From positions 1,488,001 through 1,552,000 of the forward strand of contig OZ240251.1 of the NCBI GenBank assembly GCA_965198285.1: a stretch of DNA of 64,000 nt, read 5' to 3'. Below the pieces are notes generated by a model, which was not told the origin of the DNA, searched no databases, and saw nothing but the letters and a program-made list of their open reading frames with translations. Source of the stretch: UBA11872 sp965198285 (GTDB lineage: Bacteria > Chloroflexota > UBA11872). Position numbers and translations under genes: made by a program. Shown here piece after piece: positions 20,048 through 27,989 of the stretch (position 1 is its first letter; the number at the start of each line of letters is the position of its first letter).

Positions 20048-20101
20048 CTGCCCTGGGAGTGCATTCCGTTCGTGGTGAGCCGGACAGACGTCTTCGGCTG
20101 A

Positions 20102-20445
20102 CCGAGTCGAACCACACCCCCACGTCTTCGTCCAATCTTGCGTAGGGGCGGCGTCTCCGACCCGCCCGTCTTCCGCCCGCGCCCCCTGTTGTCCGGAGGT
20201 CCCCCGAGAAATCCCGCCTTCCGCGCACCACGTCCCCGTTCATAGTGAGCCTGTCCTGAGCTTGCCGAAGTGGCCGGCCCAGAGACCCCGGCGGGCCGAG
20301 TCGAACCACATCCCCGCGTCTTCGTCCAATCTTGCGTAGGGGCGGCGTCTCCGACCCGCCCGTCTTCCGCCCGTGCCCCCTGTTGTCTCGAGGTCCCCCG
20401 AGAAATCCCGCCTTCCGCGCACCACGTCCCGGTTCATAGTGAGCC
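20102..20445. repeat. Two near-identical ~150-bp direct repeats with a third partial copy
   Basis: The block beginning CCGAGTCGAACCACA and ending TTCATAGTGAGCC occurs at 20102-20251 and 20296-20445; a third copy begins at 20466 and diverges after about 25 bases. Each full copy contains TTGCGTAGGGGCGGCGTCTC and ATCCCGCCTTCCGCGC. The spacing differs (194 and 170 bp) because a 24-bp segment with CTGTCCTGAGCTTGCCGAAG occurs only after copy 1. The 585-bp gap 20048-20632 is filled by these repeats and I see no gene in it. The array is adjacent to the 3' end of the res gene. Confidence 0.85.
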
Positions 20446-20481
20446 GGCCCAGAGTCCCCGGCGGGCCGAGTCGAACCACAT

Positions 20482-20500
20482 CCCGGCGTCCCCAGCCGGG
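20482..20500. repeat. REP-like palindrome CCCGGC...GCCGGG, copy 1
   Basis: CCCGGC (20482-20487) and GCCGGG (20495-20500) flank a 7-nt centre, followed by ACCCACCACC. Near-identical copies occur at 28290-28308 and 28545-28563 in the same orientation, on the other side of the restriction-defence operon. Confidence 0.75.
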
Positions 20501-20632
20501 ACCCACCACCCCGGTCAATCCCGGCACACCATCGCCATCCCGACCACCGAGCCGCCCCAGGCGCTTCTTTCATGGAACCGCCGTCTCCCAACGCCAACCT
20601 CCCGCAGCCCCGCCGTCTCAGACCCGCCCACC

Positions 20633-23404
20633 TCAGCTATGCAGAGCCAGCTTGTCCTTGATATCCCCCGGATCCAACGACACGTCCCAGTCCCACCGCC
20701 CAAATCCGCCTTGCGCGTTCACCGCCTCGACCCACTCCGCCAGAAACCGCCGCTTAGTGCGATTCTCCTCGCTGTCCTGCCCCTTCACTTCCAGCACTAG
20801 GTGCACGCCCGAGTCCATCCTGATGATGAAATCCGGCCGGTACTTCCGCACCACCCCGTTGTGGATATACAGCACGTCAAAATCAAGATGGTCATTCTTC
20901 ACCCAGGCCGTCACTGCCGGGTTGTGGTCCAGCTCAAACGCCTCAGCCGCTTCCCAGCTGCTGTCGTGCACGCACACGTTGATGTGGCTGCGCTTCGTCC
21001 GCGTGCATGGCCGCCCTGTGTACCAGGTCGCCATGTCGCCGGTTGACCGCACCGGCTGATCCTGATCCAGAACCAGTTCCAGCCGCTCTGTGTTCTCAAA
21101 GCGAATCGCTTCCCAGATGTGCTGAATCACCCGCGTCATATTCAGCGTGATCATCAGCCGGCGCCGCAGCTCGTCCCGTTCAAACAAGGTCGGCAGAATG
21201 CGGATCAGATCCGAGCGAATGAACGACTCCACCAGCCGCACCAATTCACCCAGGAGAACTGCGTCGCCGCCCTTCCAGTCCGGCTGCATCAGCTTGTATA
21301 CGTCCGCGGCCGTTTGGAACACGATCCGCTGCGTCCGCGACTCCTGGGCCAGTTTCTCCAGATCAATTGCGCGCACCCGCGCGACGTCTGGCTCGCCATC
21401 GACCAGCGGCGCCAGTTCCGCCAGGCTCGCCGTCTGGCTGGCGTTCAACCGCAGCGGCTCAACGCGTCCTAGATCCAGCGACAGCCGCGGGCGGTACACC
21501 TGATCCACCCGAACCACGTTTGGCCAGCTGATCTCAAATTCGGTCCGGTCCGCCCGTGGCTCCACGGCCGTCTTGGGCGGTGTCGGCGGCGGGACCACCA
21601 CGCCGGCGCCTTGATGCGGCAAGAAGGCGAACGGCACGCCGAAAACATTCACGAATTCCGGCTCGAACAGCCCGGTCTCGGGATCGACCTCGTAGGAAGT
21701 CCGCCGCAGTCCCCGCCCCACCACCTGCTCGCAAAGCAACTGGCTCGTGAACGCGCGCAATCCCATGATGTGCGTCACCGTCTTCGCGTCCCAGCCTTCC
21801 GACAGCATCCCCACCGAAATCACGTTCTGTATCTGGGCCCCCGGCTTGCCGACCTGCCCCACGCTGTCCACTTGCTGACGCAGCAACTCGGCCTGCTGCG
21901 GCTTGGTCTTCGCCCTCGTCGAACCGTCGCCGTCCACGAACGACTCGCCGCTGAATTCGCTCGCCTCCGCCCTCGCCAGCACCTTCGAATCGATGTGTAG
22001 GGTCCGCTCCGCATCGCAAAGTTCCTCGATGCGCACCCGCTCGGTGTCGAAGGCGTGCTTCACGCGCGCCGCCGTTTCGGTGCGGTTGGCCACGGTGATC
22101 ATCACCGGCGGAGTCTCGGCGCCCGCCTCTGCCCAGGCCTGGGCGGTCTCCTTCCAGTCGAATCCCAGCAGGTTGTAGCCGTTCAGCACCAGGTCCGGCA
22201 GCGGATCTTCGGTCTGGGCGCGGCGGCTCAGGTCGGGCTTGACCTCGCGGTCGTTGTAGATGTGATAGAGGCGCGACTTGAAGGTCTTCGTGTCCGGCAA
22301 AGCGTCGTCGTGCACCACCACCCGCGGCGTTTTCACTAGCCCGGCCTCGATCGCGTCGTTCAGACCGAAGTCGCTCACGATCCAGCCGAACAGTGACCCC
22401 TCAGAACTGCGCCCACCCGTAGGCGCAAACGGTGTCGCCGAAAAGTCGTAGCAGGTCAGAATCCCTGGCGTGCGTGCAAGCCGGTCCAGGCCGCCGATCC
22501 ATTTGGTTGCCTGCTCCCGTTCGGCCCTGCTCACGCCCCGTATGCGTGACGCGGCCGGCGTGCGCCAGGCATGGTGCGCTTCGTCGTTGATCACCAGCAG
22601 GTTGCGGGCGTTCGCCATGTCGCCCAGCACCCCGCGTGCGTAGGCCGCGTCGCTCTTGGCCCCGCGCTTGTCCACGCTGCGCTTGCGCTTCAGTTGCTCG
22701 TCGGTCTCCCAGTTCAGCGCATGCCAGTTGCGCACGGCCACCCGACCCCGCCGCAGCTTGTCCTGCAGGGCCGAGGGCACGACGTTGAACTCTCGGTAGT
22801 AGTTCGCCGGGTTGGAAGGCTCCAGCACCGCCAGCCGACGCCTGACCGTCAGCCCCGGCGCGATCACCAGCACGTCGCGCGAAAAACGCGTATCGCGCGG
22901 GTAAGCGGTCTTGTTCAGCACCTGCCAGGCAATCACCATGGCCATCACCACGGTCTTGCCCGATCCGGTGGCCATCTTGGCGCACAGCCGCTGGAACTCG
23001 CCCCCGTCCGAGGGAATCTCGATTCCCACCCGCTCGGCCACCGGCGCTTCCGTCAACCAGATCAGCGTCTCGGCCGCCTCCAACTGGCAGAAGAAGAACT
23101 GCCGCGTCTCCCGCTCGTCCCGGTCCCACCAGTGCTCCAGCAGCCGTCGCGTAACACCCGTCGCGCCCGGCCAGCCCGCCGCTCGCCAGTCGCCCACCCG
23201 CTTGCGAATCCGGTTCACCAGCGGCAGCGGCACAAAGTCGCCCGGATCCTCGTCCGTGGTGGCTGCCTTCGTCGCCACCATGTAGCCGCTCTCACGCCGG
23301 CTCTCCTCCAGCTTGAATTCGAACCGGTCCCGGTCATACCGCCAGTGCCGGGACGGCTCCTCATACGGCGAATTGATCACCAACTGATCGATCACCGTCG
23401 GCAT
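20633..23404 (-). CDS. res: Type III-like restriction enzyme Res subunit (DEAD/DEAH helicase with PD-(D/E)XK nuclease)
   Basis: The 923-aa protein is an SF2 helicase-nuclease. Walker A MATGSGKT is at residues 144-151, the DEAH box in INDEAHHAWR near 270, and FSATPF motif III follows. Helicase motif VI lies in CEQVVGRGLRRTSYEV. The C-terminus (about 850-885) has RPDFIIRMDSG then LVLEVKGQD, which fits a PD-(D/E)XK nuclease. It most resembles the stand-alone Res proteins that accompany a type III-type adenine methyltransferase, here encoded at 25202-27874. Its ATG overlaps the HEPN stop by one base (TGATG), so it is co-translated with the toxin-like gene. Confidence 0.88.
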   Translation of the reverse strand: MPTVIDQLVINSPYEEPSRHWRYDRDRFEFKLEESRRESGYMVATKAATTDEDPGDFVPLPLVNRIRKRVGDWRAAGWPGATGVTRRLLEHWWDRDERETRQFFFCQLEAAETLIWLTEAPVAERVGIEIPSDGGEFQRLCAKMATGSGKTVVMAMVIAWQVLNKTAYPRDTRFSRDVLVIAPGLTVRRRLAVLEPSNPANYYREFNVVPSALQDKLRRGRVAVRNWHALNWETDEQLKRKRSVDKRGAKSDAAYARGVLGDMANARNLLVINDEAHHAWRTPAASRIRGVSRAEREQATKWIGGLDRLARTPGILTCYDFSATPFAPTGGRSSEGSLFGWIVSDFGLNDAIEAGLVKTPRVVVHDDALPDTKTFKSRLYHIYNDREVKPDLSRRAQTEDPLPDLVLNGYNLLGFDWKETAQAWAEAGAETPPVMITVANRTETAARVKHAFDTERVRIEELCDAERTLHIDSKVLARAEASEFSGESFVDGDGSTRAKTKPQQAELLRQQVDSVGQVGKPGAQIQNVISVGMLSEGWDAKTVTHIMGLRAFTSQLLCEQVVGRGLRRTSYEVDPETGLFEPEFVNVFGVPFAFLPHQGAGVVVPPPTPPKTAVEPRADRTEFEISWPNVVRVDQVYRPRLSLDLGRVEPLRLNASQTASLAELAPLVDGEPDVARVRAIDLEKLAQESRTQRIVFQTAADVYKLMQPDWKGGDAVLLGELVRLVESFIRSDLIRILPTLFERDELRRRLMITLNMTRVIQHIWEAIRFENTERLELVLDQDQPVRSTGDMATWYTGRPCTRTKRSHINVCVHDSSWEAAEAFELDHNPAVTAWVKNDHLDFDVLYIHNGVVRKYRPDFIIRMDSGVHLVLEVKGQDSEENRTKRRFLAEWVEAVNAQGGFGRWDWDVSLDPGDIKDKLALHS

Positions 23405-23748
23405 CAGGCAGGCTCCCGGCGAACCAACGTCCCGATTCGGTCAATCAGATCCGGCAGATCCTCCCGAACGACCGACCACACAATGTCCAGATCGATGCTG
23501 AAATACTTGTGCACGATTCGATTGCGCATCCCGGTCATCTGCGACCACGGAATCTCGGGATGAGCAACCTTCGTATCCAGGCTGACGCGCGACGAGGCCT
23601 CGCCAATGACCGTGAGTTCCCACTGCACGGCGCTTCGACGCAGACGGTTTCGGGTGAACTCCGAGAACGTCAATCCGCGTGCGTGGGTGCGCGCCTGTTG
23701 CGCCGCCACGAGAATGTCGTGCAGATAAGCCGACTCCTCACGCGGCAT
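23404..23748 (-). CDS. HEPN domain protein, HepT-like (DUF86)
   Basis: The 114-aa product is a HepT-type HEPN RNase candidate. The RX4HXY motif is intact: R75, H80 and Y82 in MRNRIVHKYF. In characterised HepT/MntA pairs this arginine-histidine pair cuts RNA and the tyrosine is the residue AMPylated by MntA. The ATG at 23748 gives the normal DUF86 start (REESAYLHDIL); a longer open frame upstream lacks DUF86 sequence. It overlaps the MNT gene by 11 bp and the res gene by 1 bp, so all three are coupled. Confidence 0.88.
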   Translation of the reverse strand: MPREESAYLHDILVAAQQARTHARGLTFSEFTRNRLRRSAVQWELTVIGEASSRVSLDTKVAHPEIPWSQMTGMRNRIVHKYFSIDLDIVWSVVREDLPDLIDRIGTLVRREPA

Positions 23749-24073
23749 AGACCGTCTGAGCCGATTCCAGGATCGTCCTGCGCCGGATGTAATTGTCGCT
23801 CCAGTCGACAACCGACCGATAGTCCACGAGTTCCACGTCTCGGCCAACCAGTTCGGCCAGCTCGCGCTCCATGCCCTCCGCATCGGCATACCGGCGCATA
23901 ACGCCAGACTGGAACCGCACCAGGAATTCAACCGGATCGTCTGCCCCGACAACGTCCGGCGAAACGGAGTCGATCAGCGACAGTTCAGTGACTCTCCAGC
24001 GCTGGCAGAATTCGGCCAATCCGTCCGGCGAAAGGTCCAATCGTTCCTTCACGATGCCCACGCTCGCTCGCAT
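23738..24073 (-). CDS. MNT-type nucleotidyltransferase with degenerate active site (MntA-like antitoxin)
   Basis: The 111-aa product aligns with MntA from FCQRWRVTELSL onwards and ends in VELVDYRSVVDWSDNYIRR. In active MntA the next motif is FGS-X10-DXD. Here FGS is IDS (residues 34-36) and the DVD region reads DDPVEFLVRF, so the first glycine and both metal-binding aspartates are changed. The protein may still bind the HEPN partner but is unlikely to AMPylate it. The ATG at 24073 has GGAAGG upstream; a TTG at 24100 is also possible. Confidence 0.72.
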   Translation of the reverse strand: MRASVGIVKERLDLSPDGLAEFCQRWRVTELSLIDSVSPDVVGADDPVEFLVRFQSGVMRRYADAEGMERELAELVGRDVELVDYRSVVDWSDNYIRRRTILESAQTVYAA

Positions 24074-24297
24074 ACCGGGGCGCCTTCCCGTAACGCGCAA
24101 ACCGCCGGGACTCGGTCCGCCCCCTCGAAAGTCCTGGGGATTCTCTGCATCAACTCAGCACATTCTATCAGCCTGCGGCCCTTAATTTCACGCTCGTCCA
24201 CGTCGCTGTCAGGTCCGAAGTCAGTCTGTAGTACGGATCCAAACACGGAAAGTTCGACGATCCTCCACTTGCGGCAATAGGCGGAAATTTCATCACG
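24049..24297 (-). pseudogene. MNT nucleotidyltransferase fragment with intact catalytic motif
   Basis: Between the TIR gene and the MNT gene the minus strand encodes YCRKWRIVELSVFGSVL and then TDFGPDSDVDE, a textbook MNT active site (FGS-X10-DXD). There is no start codon before this motif: a TAG at 24298-24300 closes the frame, and the first possible start is a GTG at the FGS motif itself. After DVDE the sequence no longer looks like MNT and ends at 24049, overlapping the start of the next gene in another frame. I read it as the remains of a second MNT gene that was cut in recombination. Confidence 0.65.
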
Positions 24298-24317
24298 CTA
24301 CGTCTCAAGATATGCGT

Positions 24318-25166
24318 TCACGCGCCAACCAGCCGATCCGCGTCGATGTTGAAACCGGCCGCTCGCAACTCTTTGAAAAGCCCCATTCTCCATGCCCCGC
24401 GATCGTCCAGCGGAATGTATTCGACGCCCGCATAGTCCGACGGAATATCCGGCTTGCCTTTTGTCAGGGCGCAGACTCTATCCCGGCCAAGCTTTCCAAT
24501 GAAGAACCCAAGCTCAAATATCACGTTCTGTCGGGCGCGAGCCTTTAGCTCAGTTTCGTCACTAAGCGAACCAGCGTCATCTGGTGTCAGTATAGCTACG
24601 GCAAATCCCACGTCGGAGTTGCTCTCGAACTTCTCGATGATCGTCTGCCCCTTACCCGGGAGCTCAGACAGGATCACAGGTTCAAGACCGACTTTTTCAA
24701 GGAATCTGGCGACCGACTCTTTTGCCCCTTCATCCCTGCCGTGAACGACGAATATCCTTCTACTGATGACTGCCTGTTGGCTTCGGTCGGTTGTCGCAGA
24801 ATCCGTCACTGGCGCATTGTCGTCATCTTCCCAGTACTCCTCAATTTCATCAATCATTGACCTAACAATAGCCGCCGCCATATCTAGCCCCCCGAAATAG
24901 TAGTCAGAGTCAGACGCAGATGTTAATTCTTCATCGAATCCAAATGGCCTAGCATATTCAACACCATCGAAGTCACGAAGCTGCGTTGACTGGTCCCCAA
25001 AAGCATAGCGGATTGCTGCGCGGGCTCGCCTGAGCCATATTACAAACTCAGGATGATATGTTGTTGCAATCTCGGGAGAGTATACTGACTTTAGCTTTAA
25101 ATCATCAATGCCGGCAAGAATCTTCTTCAAGCTCGTAACACTCTTATGCTTGGAAGGCTTGGTCAT
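24318..25166 (-). CDS. TIR-domain protein of the CBASS/Pycsar effector type (PF10137-like)
   Basis: The 282-aa product has an N-terminal helical region (about 1-130, ending with IVRSMIDEIEEYWEDDD) and a C-terminal TIR-like domain beginning RRIFVVHGRDEGAKESVARF at 136. LPGKGQTIIEKFE and the strand QNVIFELGFFIGKLG follow; E218 is the likely catalytic glutamate. Such TIR domains (Cap12, PycTIR) degrade NAD+ when activated, which would kill or arrest an infected cell. No cyclase gene is nearby. The gene is 36 bp after mod and on the same strand. Its GC content is far below the flanks (22 of 60 at 25081-25140). Confidence 0.85.
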   Translation of the reverse strand: MTKPSKHKSVTSLKKILAGIDDLKLKSVYSPEIATTYHPEFVIWLRRARAAIRYAFGDQSTQLRDFDGVEYARPFGFDEELTSASDSDYYFGGLDMAAAIVRSMIDEIEEYWEDDDNAPVTDSATTDRSQQAVISRRIFVVHGRDEGAKESVARFLEKVGLEPVILSELPGKGQTIIEKFESNSDVGFAVAILTPDDAGSLSDETELKARARQNVIFELGFFIGKLGRDRVCALTKGKPDIPSDYAGVEYIPLDDRGAWRMGLFKELRAAGFNIDADRLVGA

Positions 25167-25201
25167 TCCTCAGACTTCCCAGATCTCGAATGCCCATTCA
25201 G

Positions 25202-27874
25202 TCACTGTAGATCGATTACCTTCAGGCTCTCGATCCCCCGATCATCCACAATCTTCACCGCCGCCCGCCCATGTTCACCTGCCTCGAATGGGAACGACAC
25301 CGTACCCCGGTAAGCCTCGATCAGATCGGTGTCGATCTCAGCCTTGAGATTCCGACCCAGCCGCGCCCACCCGTCGCGCGCCCCGGCCATTGGGAAGAAC
25401 ACCTGCTCGGGAAACAGGCTCCGACCGTCGTAGTCCGGGTCCAGCATCCATACCGCAATGTTCTCAGCGCCGCCCGATTCCACGCCGCCACTCCGCGTAT
25501 TGAAGTAGTCGAAGCCGTGCACCTCCACCTGCCACTTCCCAGCATCCTCGCCTTCGGCCAGCTTGCGCACCTCCACGTCAGGCTGTCCGATCAGCCAGAA
25601 GCTCTCGTTGCTGGACCGATTGCGCCTGAGATCGTCGGTCAGCAGGTCCGCGTTCATCTGCGCCTTGAGAAACTGCACGCCCGCCAGGGCGGGGTCCATT
25701 TCATCGATGTCTTTCGCCGCCTCGGGGTCGAACTGAAAGGCGGCGAAGACTAGGAGATCGGGATTCGGACTTAGCGTGCGGGCCTCTTCCCACGCCCGCT
25801 CGACCTGGCGCTGTTCTAAAGGCGCGTGGTTTGGCCCGAACGAAACCGCCACACGCTGCGGAGATTCCGCATCGTCTGCTTCGCCTATCGCGTGCAACCA
25901 GTGTGTGCCCGACTGCGGCTCTAGTCGGGTGAAGACCATTCGCTGCCCGGCTCTGCCGCGAATCCCGGTCTTTAACAGTTCGTCGCGCCAGTCCGCTTGG
26001 CGAGCGGTCTCCCCACTGCGAGCAAGGCTGGCGGTAGGCGACGACGAGTACCGATCTGTCGCTGCAGTCTCGCCAGAATCCTCGCGTACATCTGCAATTT
26101 TGTCGAGCGGCCGAACAGCCGGTGCCGGAACGGCTTCAACAGTGAACGGGCCTGTAACCCGGCGCTTGCTCGTGTCACGGAGCGGCTGATCGTAGAGCGA
26201 CTCCTCCGGCGCGTGCCGTCTGATAGCTGAGTCAATCTCAGTCTGCGACATGCATTCCCTAATATCGGGATTGTTGGCAATCGATCCCAGTGTGACGTGT
26301 GGCGCGGTCTTGTACCGAAAGCCGCTTCCCACGCCTTCGTCCGGATGCGCTAGCTGATAGTAGTCAAAGAGCCCGGTCATTAGTCGCTGCCGTGCCAGAG
26401 TGACAGCAACTCGCGACGTGTCGCAGGTTATCCAGCGTCGTCCCCACTGCTCGGCCACATAGGCTGTCGTCCCACTGCCGCACGTTGGATCGAACACCAA
26501 GTCCCCCGGATCAGTGGTCATCAGGATGCATCGCCTGATTATCTCCTCGTTCGTCTGAACAACATAGACCATGTTTGAGGCACCACCAAGATTGTCCCAC
26601 CAGTTGGTCAGTTCCTTATATTCGAAGTCAGAAAAATATCTCCTATAGTATAGGCCCCTGCCTACCGCTACAAGTCTTCCGCTGTTTCTTAGTTTCTCCA
26701 TGCCAGGAACGGTGCCATCATCGGTCCTCACGGTCGTCTTCCAACAACTACCAGAACTAGGATTATAGGTATTCCCTTGGTACTCAAAAGGCAAACTTTG
26801 GTTACGTCTGACTCCGCCACTTTGCAGCGGATCAGGTCTGTAGAACTTGGCTCCTGGATAGTCTACGTTCACCCGCTCCGGATTTGATGAGTAATCGAAT
26901 GAAGTTCCATTCGGCGACCCTAACGATGCTAAGCTAAATTCATCTCCGTCTATCTCGACAAATCGAAAGCCCTCCTGGCTTCCGATAGGCCTACGATGGT
27001 ATAGCTGTCGATACTTGACTTTCCCGGTCGCACGCGGCGATCGCCCATACCAAAGTAGGAAGTCATTGACTGGGTCCAGAAGTCCGCTCTTTTGACTCCC
27101 TTTCTTCTTAACTGGAAATGTCACTATAAAATTATCTACTCCAAATACCTCGTCCATTAGCTCACGTACATGATGCATGTTCTCGTCCGATATCTGTACA
27201 AAAATGCTACCACTTTCAGCTAGCATGTCCCGAGCTAGCAGCAGTCGGTCACGCAGGTATGTGAGGTAGGAATGAATCCCTAGTTCCCATGTGTCTCGGA
27301 AGGCGCCGATTGTTTCGGGTTCGCTGCTCAGGTCTGTGTCTCGTCGATCTTGGACAATGCGCTTGTTGACGAAGGGCTGGAAGTTAGAGCCGTAGCTGAT
27401 TCCATAGGGGGGGTCGATGTAGATCATCTGGATCTGCCCGCCCATACTCTCTTTCTCTAGCAGGCTGTTCATGACTAGTAGGCTGTCGTCCGCCATCAGC
27501 CGGTTAGTCCAGCCCTTGCGGTGCTGGTAGAACTGGACGGCTTGGCGCATCGGTAGGTTCTCTTCCGGCGCCTCGAACAGCGACGTCTGCCGCATGTCGT
27601 GCCCGTTTCGCCGCCGCACCGCATGGATTATGCTCTGCGGGTCGATACGCTCGTGCACGTGCAGCGAAACCGTTGGCACTTGGTATGACTTGCGCTCGGC
27701 CTTCCCGGCCCACACCAACTTTGGGTCAAGGTGGGGGTCGTGTTCGTAGGTCCGCTTTCCGGAGTCCGGGTCTGTGGCCCCTGTTACCAACCCCACTGGC
27801 GGATTGTTCACCCGCTCCTCCCCACGATGCCTGTAGCTCGTAATCTCACGCTTGGCTCCACGCCGCCCTGCCAT
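25202..27874 (-). CDS. mod: Site-specific adenine DNA methyltransferase, type III-like Mod
   Basis: The 890-aa protein is a beta-class N6-adenine methyltransferase: motif IV YIDPPYG is near residue 152 and motif I DPTCGSGTTAYV near 462, so the target-recognition region lies between them. The C-terminal 390 residues are an extension without catalytic motifs, as in the large Mod proteins paired with Res helicase-nucleases. It would protect host DNA and set specificity for Res. GC content drops sharply between about 26550 and 27250, which is exactly the recognition region (22 of 60 G+C at 27121-27180). It is the first gene of the defence operon. Confidence 0.88.
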   Translation of the reverse strand: MAGRRGAKREITSYRHRGEERVNNPPVGLVTGATDPDSGKRTYEHDPHLDPKLVWAGKAERKSYQVPTVSLHVHERIDPQSIIHAVRRRNGHDMRQTSLFEAPEENLPMRQAVQFYQHRKGWTNRLMADDSLLVMNSLLEKESMGGQIQMIYIDPPYGISYGSNFQPFVNKRIVQDRRDTDLSSEPETIGAFRDTWELGIHSYLTYLRDRLLLARDMLAESGSIFVQISDENMHHVRELMDEVFGVDNFIVTFPVKKKGSQKSGLLDPVNDFLLWYGRSPRATGKVKYRQLYHRRPIGSQEGFRFVEIDGDEFSLASLGSPNGTSFDYSSNPERVNVDYPGAKFYRPDPLQSGGVRRNQSLPFEYQGNTYNPSSGSCWKTTVRTDDGTVPGMEKLRNSGRLVAVGRGLYYRRYFSDFEYKELTNWWDNLGGASNMVYVVQTNEEIIRRCILMTTDPGDLVFDPTCGSGTTAYVAEQWGRRWITCDTSRVAVTLARQRLMTGLFDYYQLAHPDEGVGSGFRYKTAPHVTLGSIANNPDIRECMSQTEIDSAIRRHAPEESLYDQPLRDTSKRRVTGPFTVEAVPAPAVRPLDKIADVREDSGETAATDRYSSSPTASLARSGETARQADWRDELLKTGIRGRAGQRMVFTRLEPQSGTHWLHAIGEADDAESPQRVAVSFGPNHAPLEQRQVERAWEEARTLSPNPDLLVFAAFQFDPEAAKDIDEMDPALAGVQFLKAQMNADLLTDDLRRNRSSNESFWLIGQPDVEVRKLAEGEDAGKWQVEVHGFDYFNTRSGGVESGGAENIAVWMLDPDYDGRSLFPEQVFFPMAGARDGWARLGRNLKAEIDTDLIEAYRGTVSFPFEAGEHGRAAVKIVDDRGIESLKVIDLQ

Positions 27875-27989
27875 TCCGCCCTCCGCGGCCGCCCAGCCCC
27901 GCCAACCCCCGGAGCCCCGCCCGCCGCATGCGAATGATAAACGTCCCGGCGACCCACCGGCGACCCCGCCCTACCGCGCCGGCTCCTAA

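Noticed and set aside
20102..20445. CRISPR array
   Set aside because: The repeats are 150 bp long, only two to three copies are present, and there are no short unique spacers or cas genes.
23749..23952. Longer HEPN protein starting at 23952
   Set aside because: The extra 68 residues overlap the MNT gene in another frame and have no DUF86 similarity, while the ATG at 23748 gives the standard start.
23738..25166. CBASS or Pycsar system
   Set aside because: The TIR protein is of the right effector type, but no CD-NTase or uridylate cyclase is encoded nearby. The MNT proteins are toxin-antitoxin nucleotidyltransferases, not CD-NTases.
20633..27874. BREX or other PglX-type system
   Set aside because: The methyltransferase is of type III-like Mod form and the only partner is a Res helicase-nuclease; no pglZ, brxL or brxC is present.
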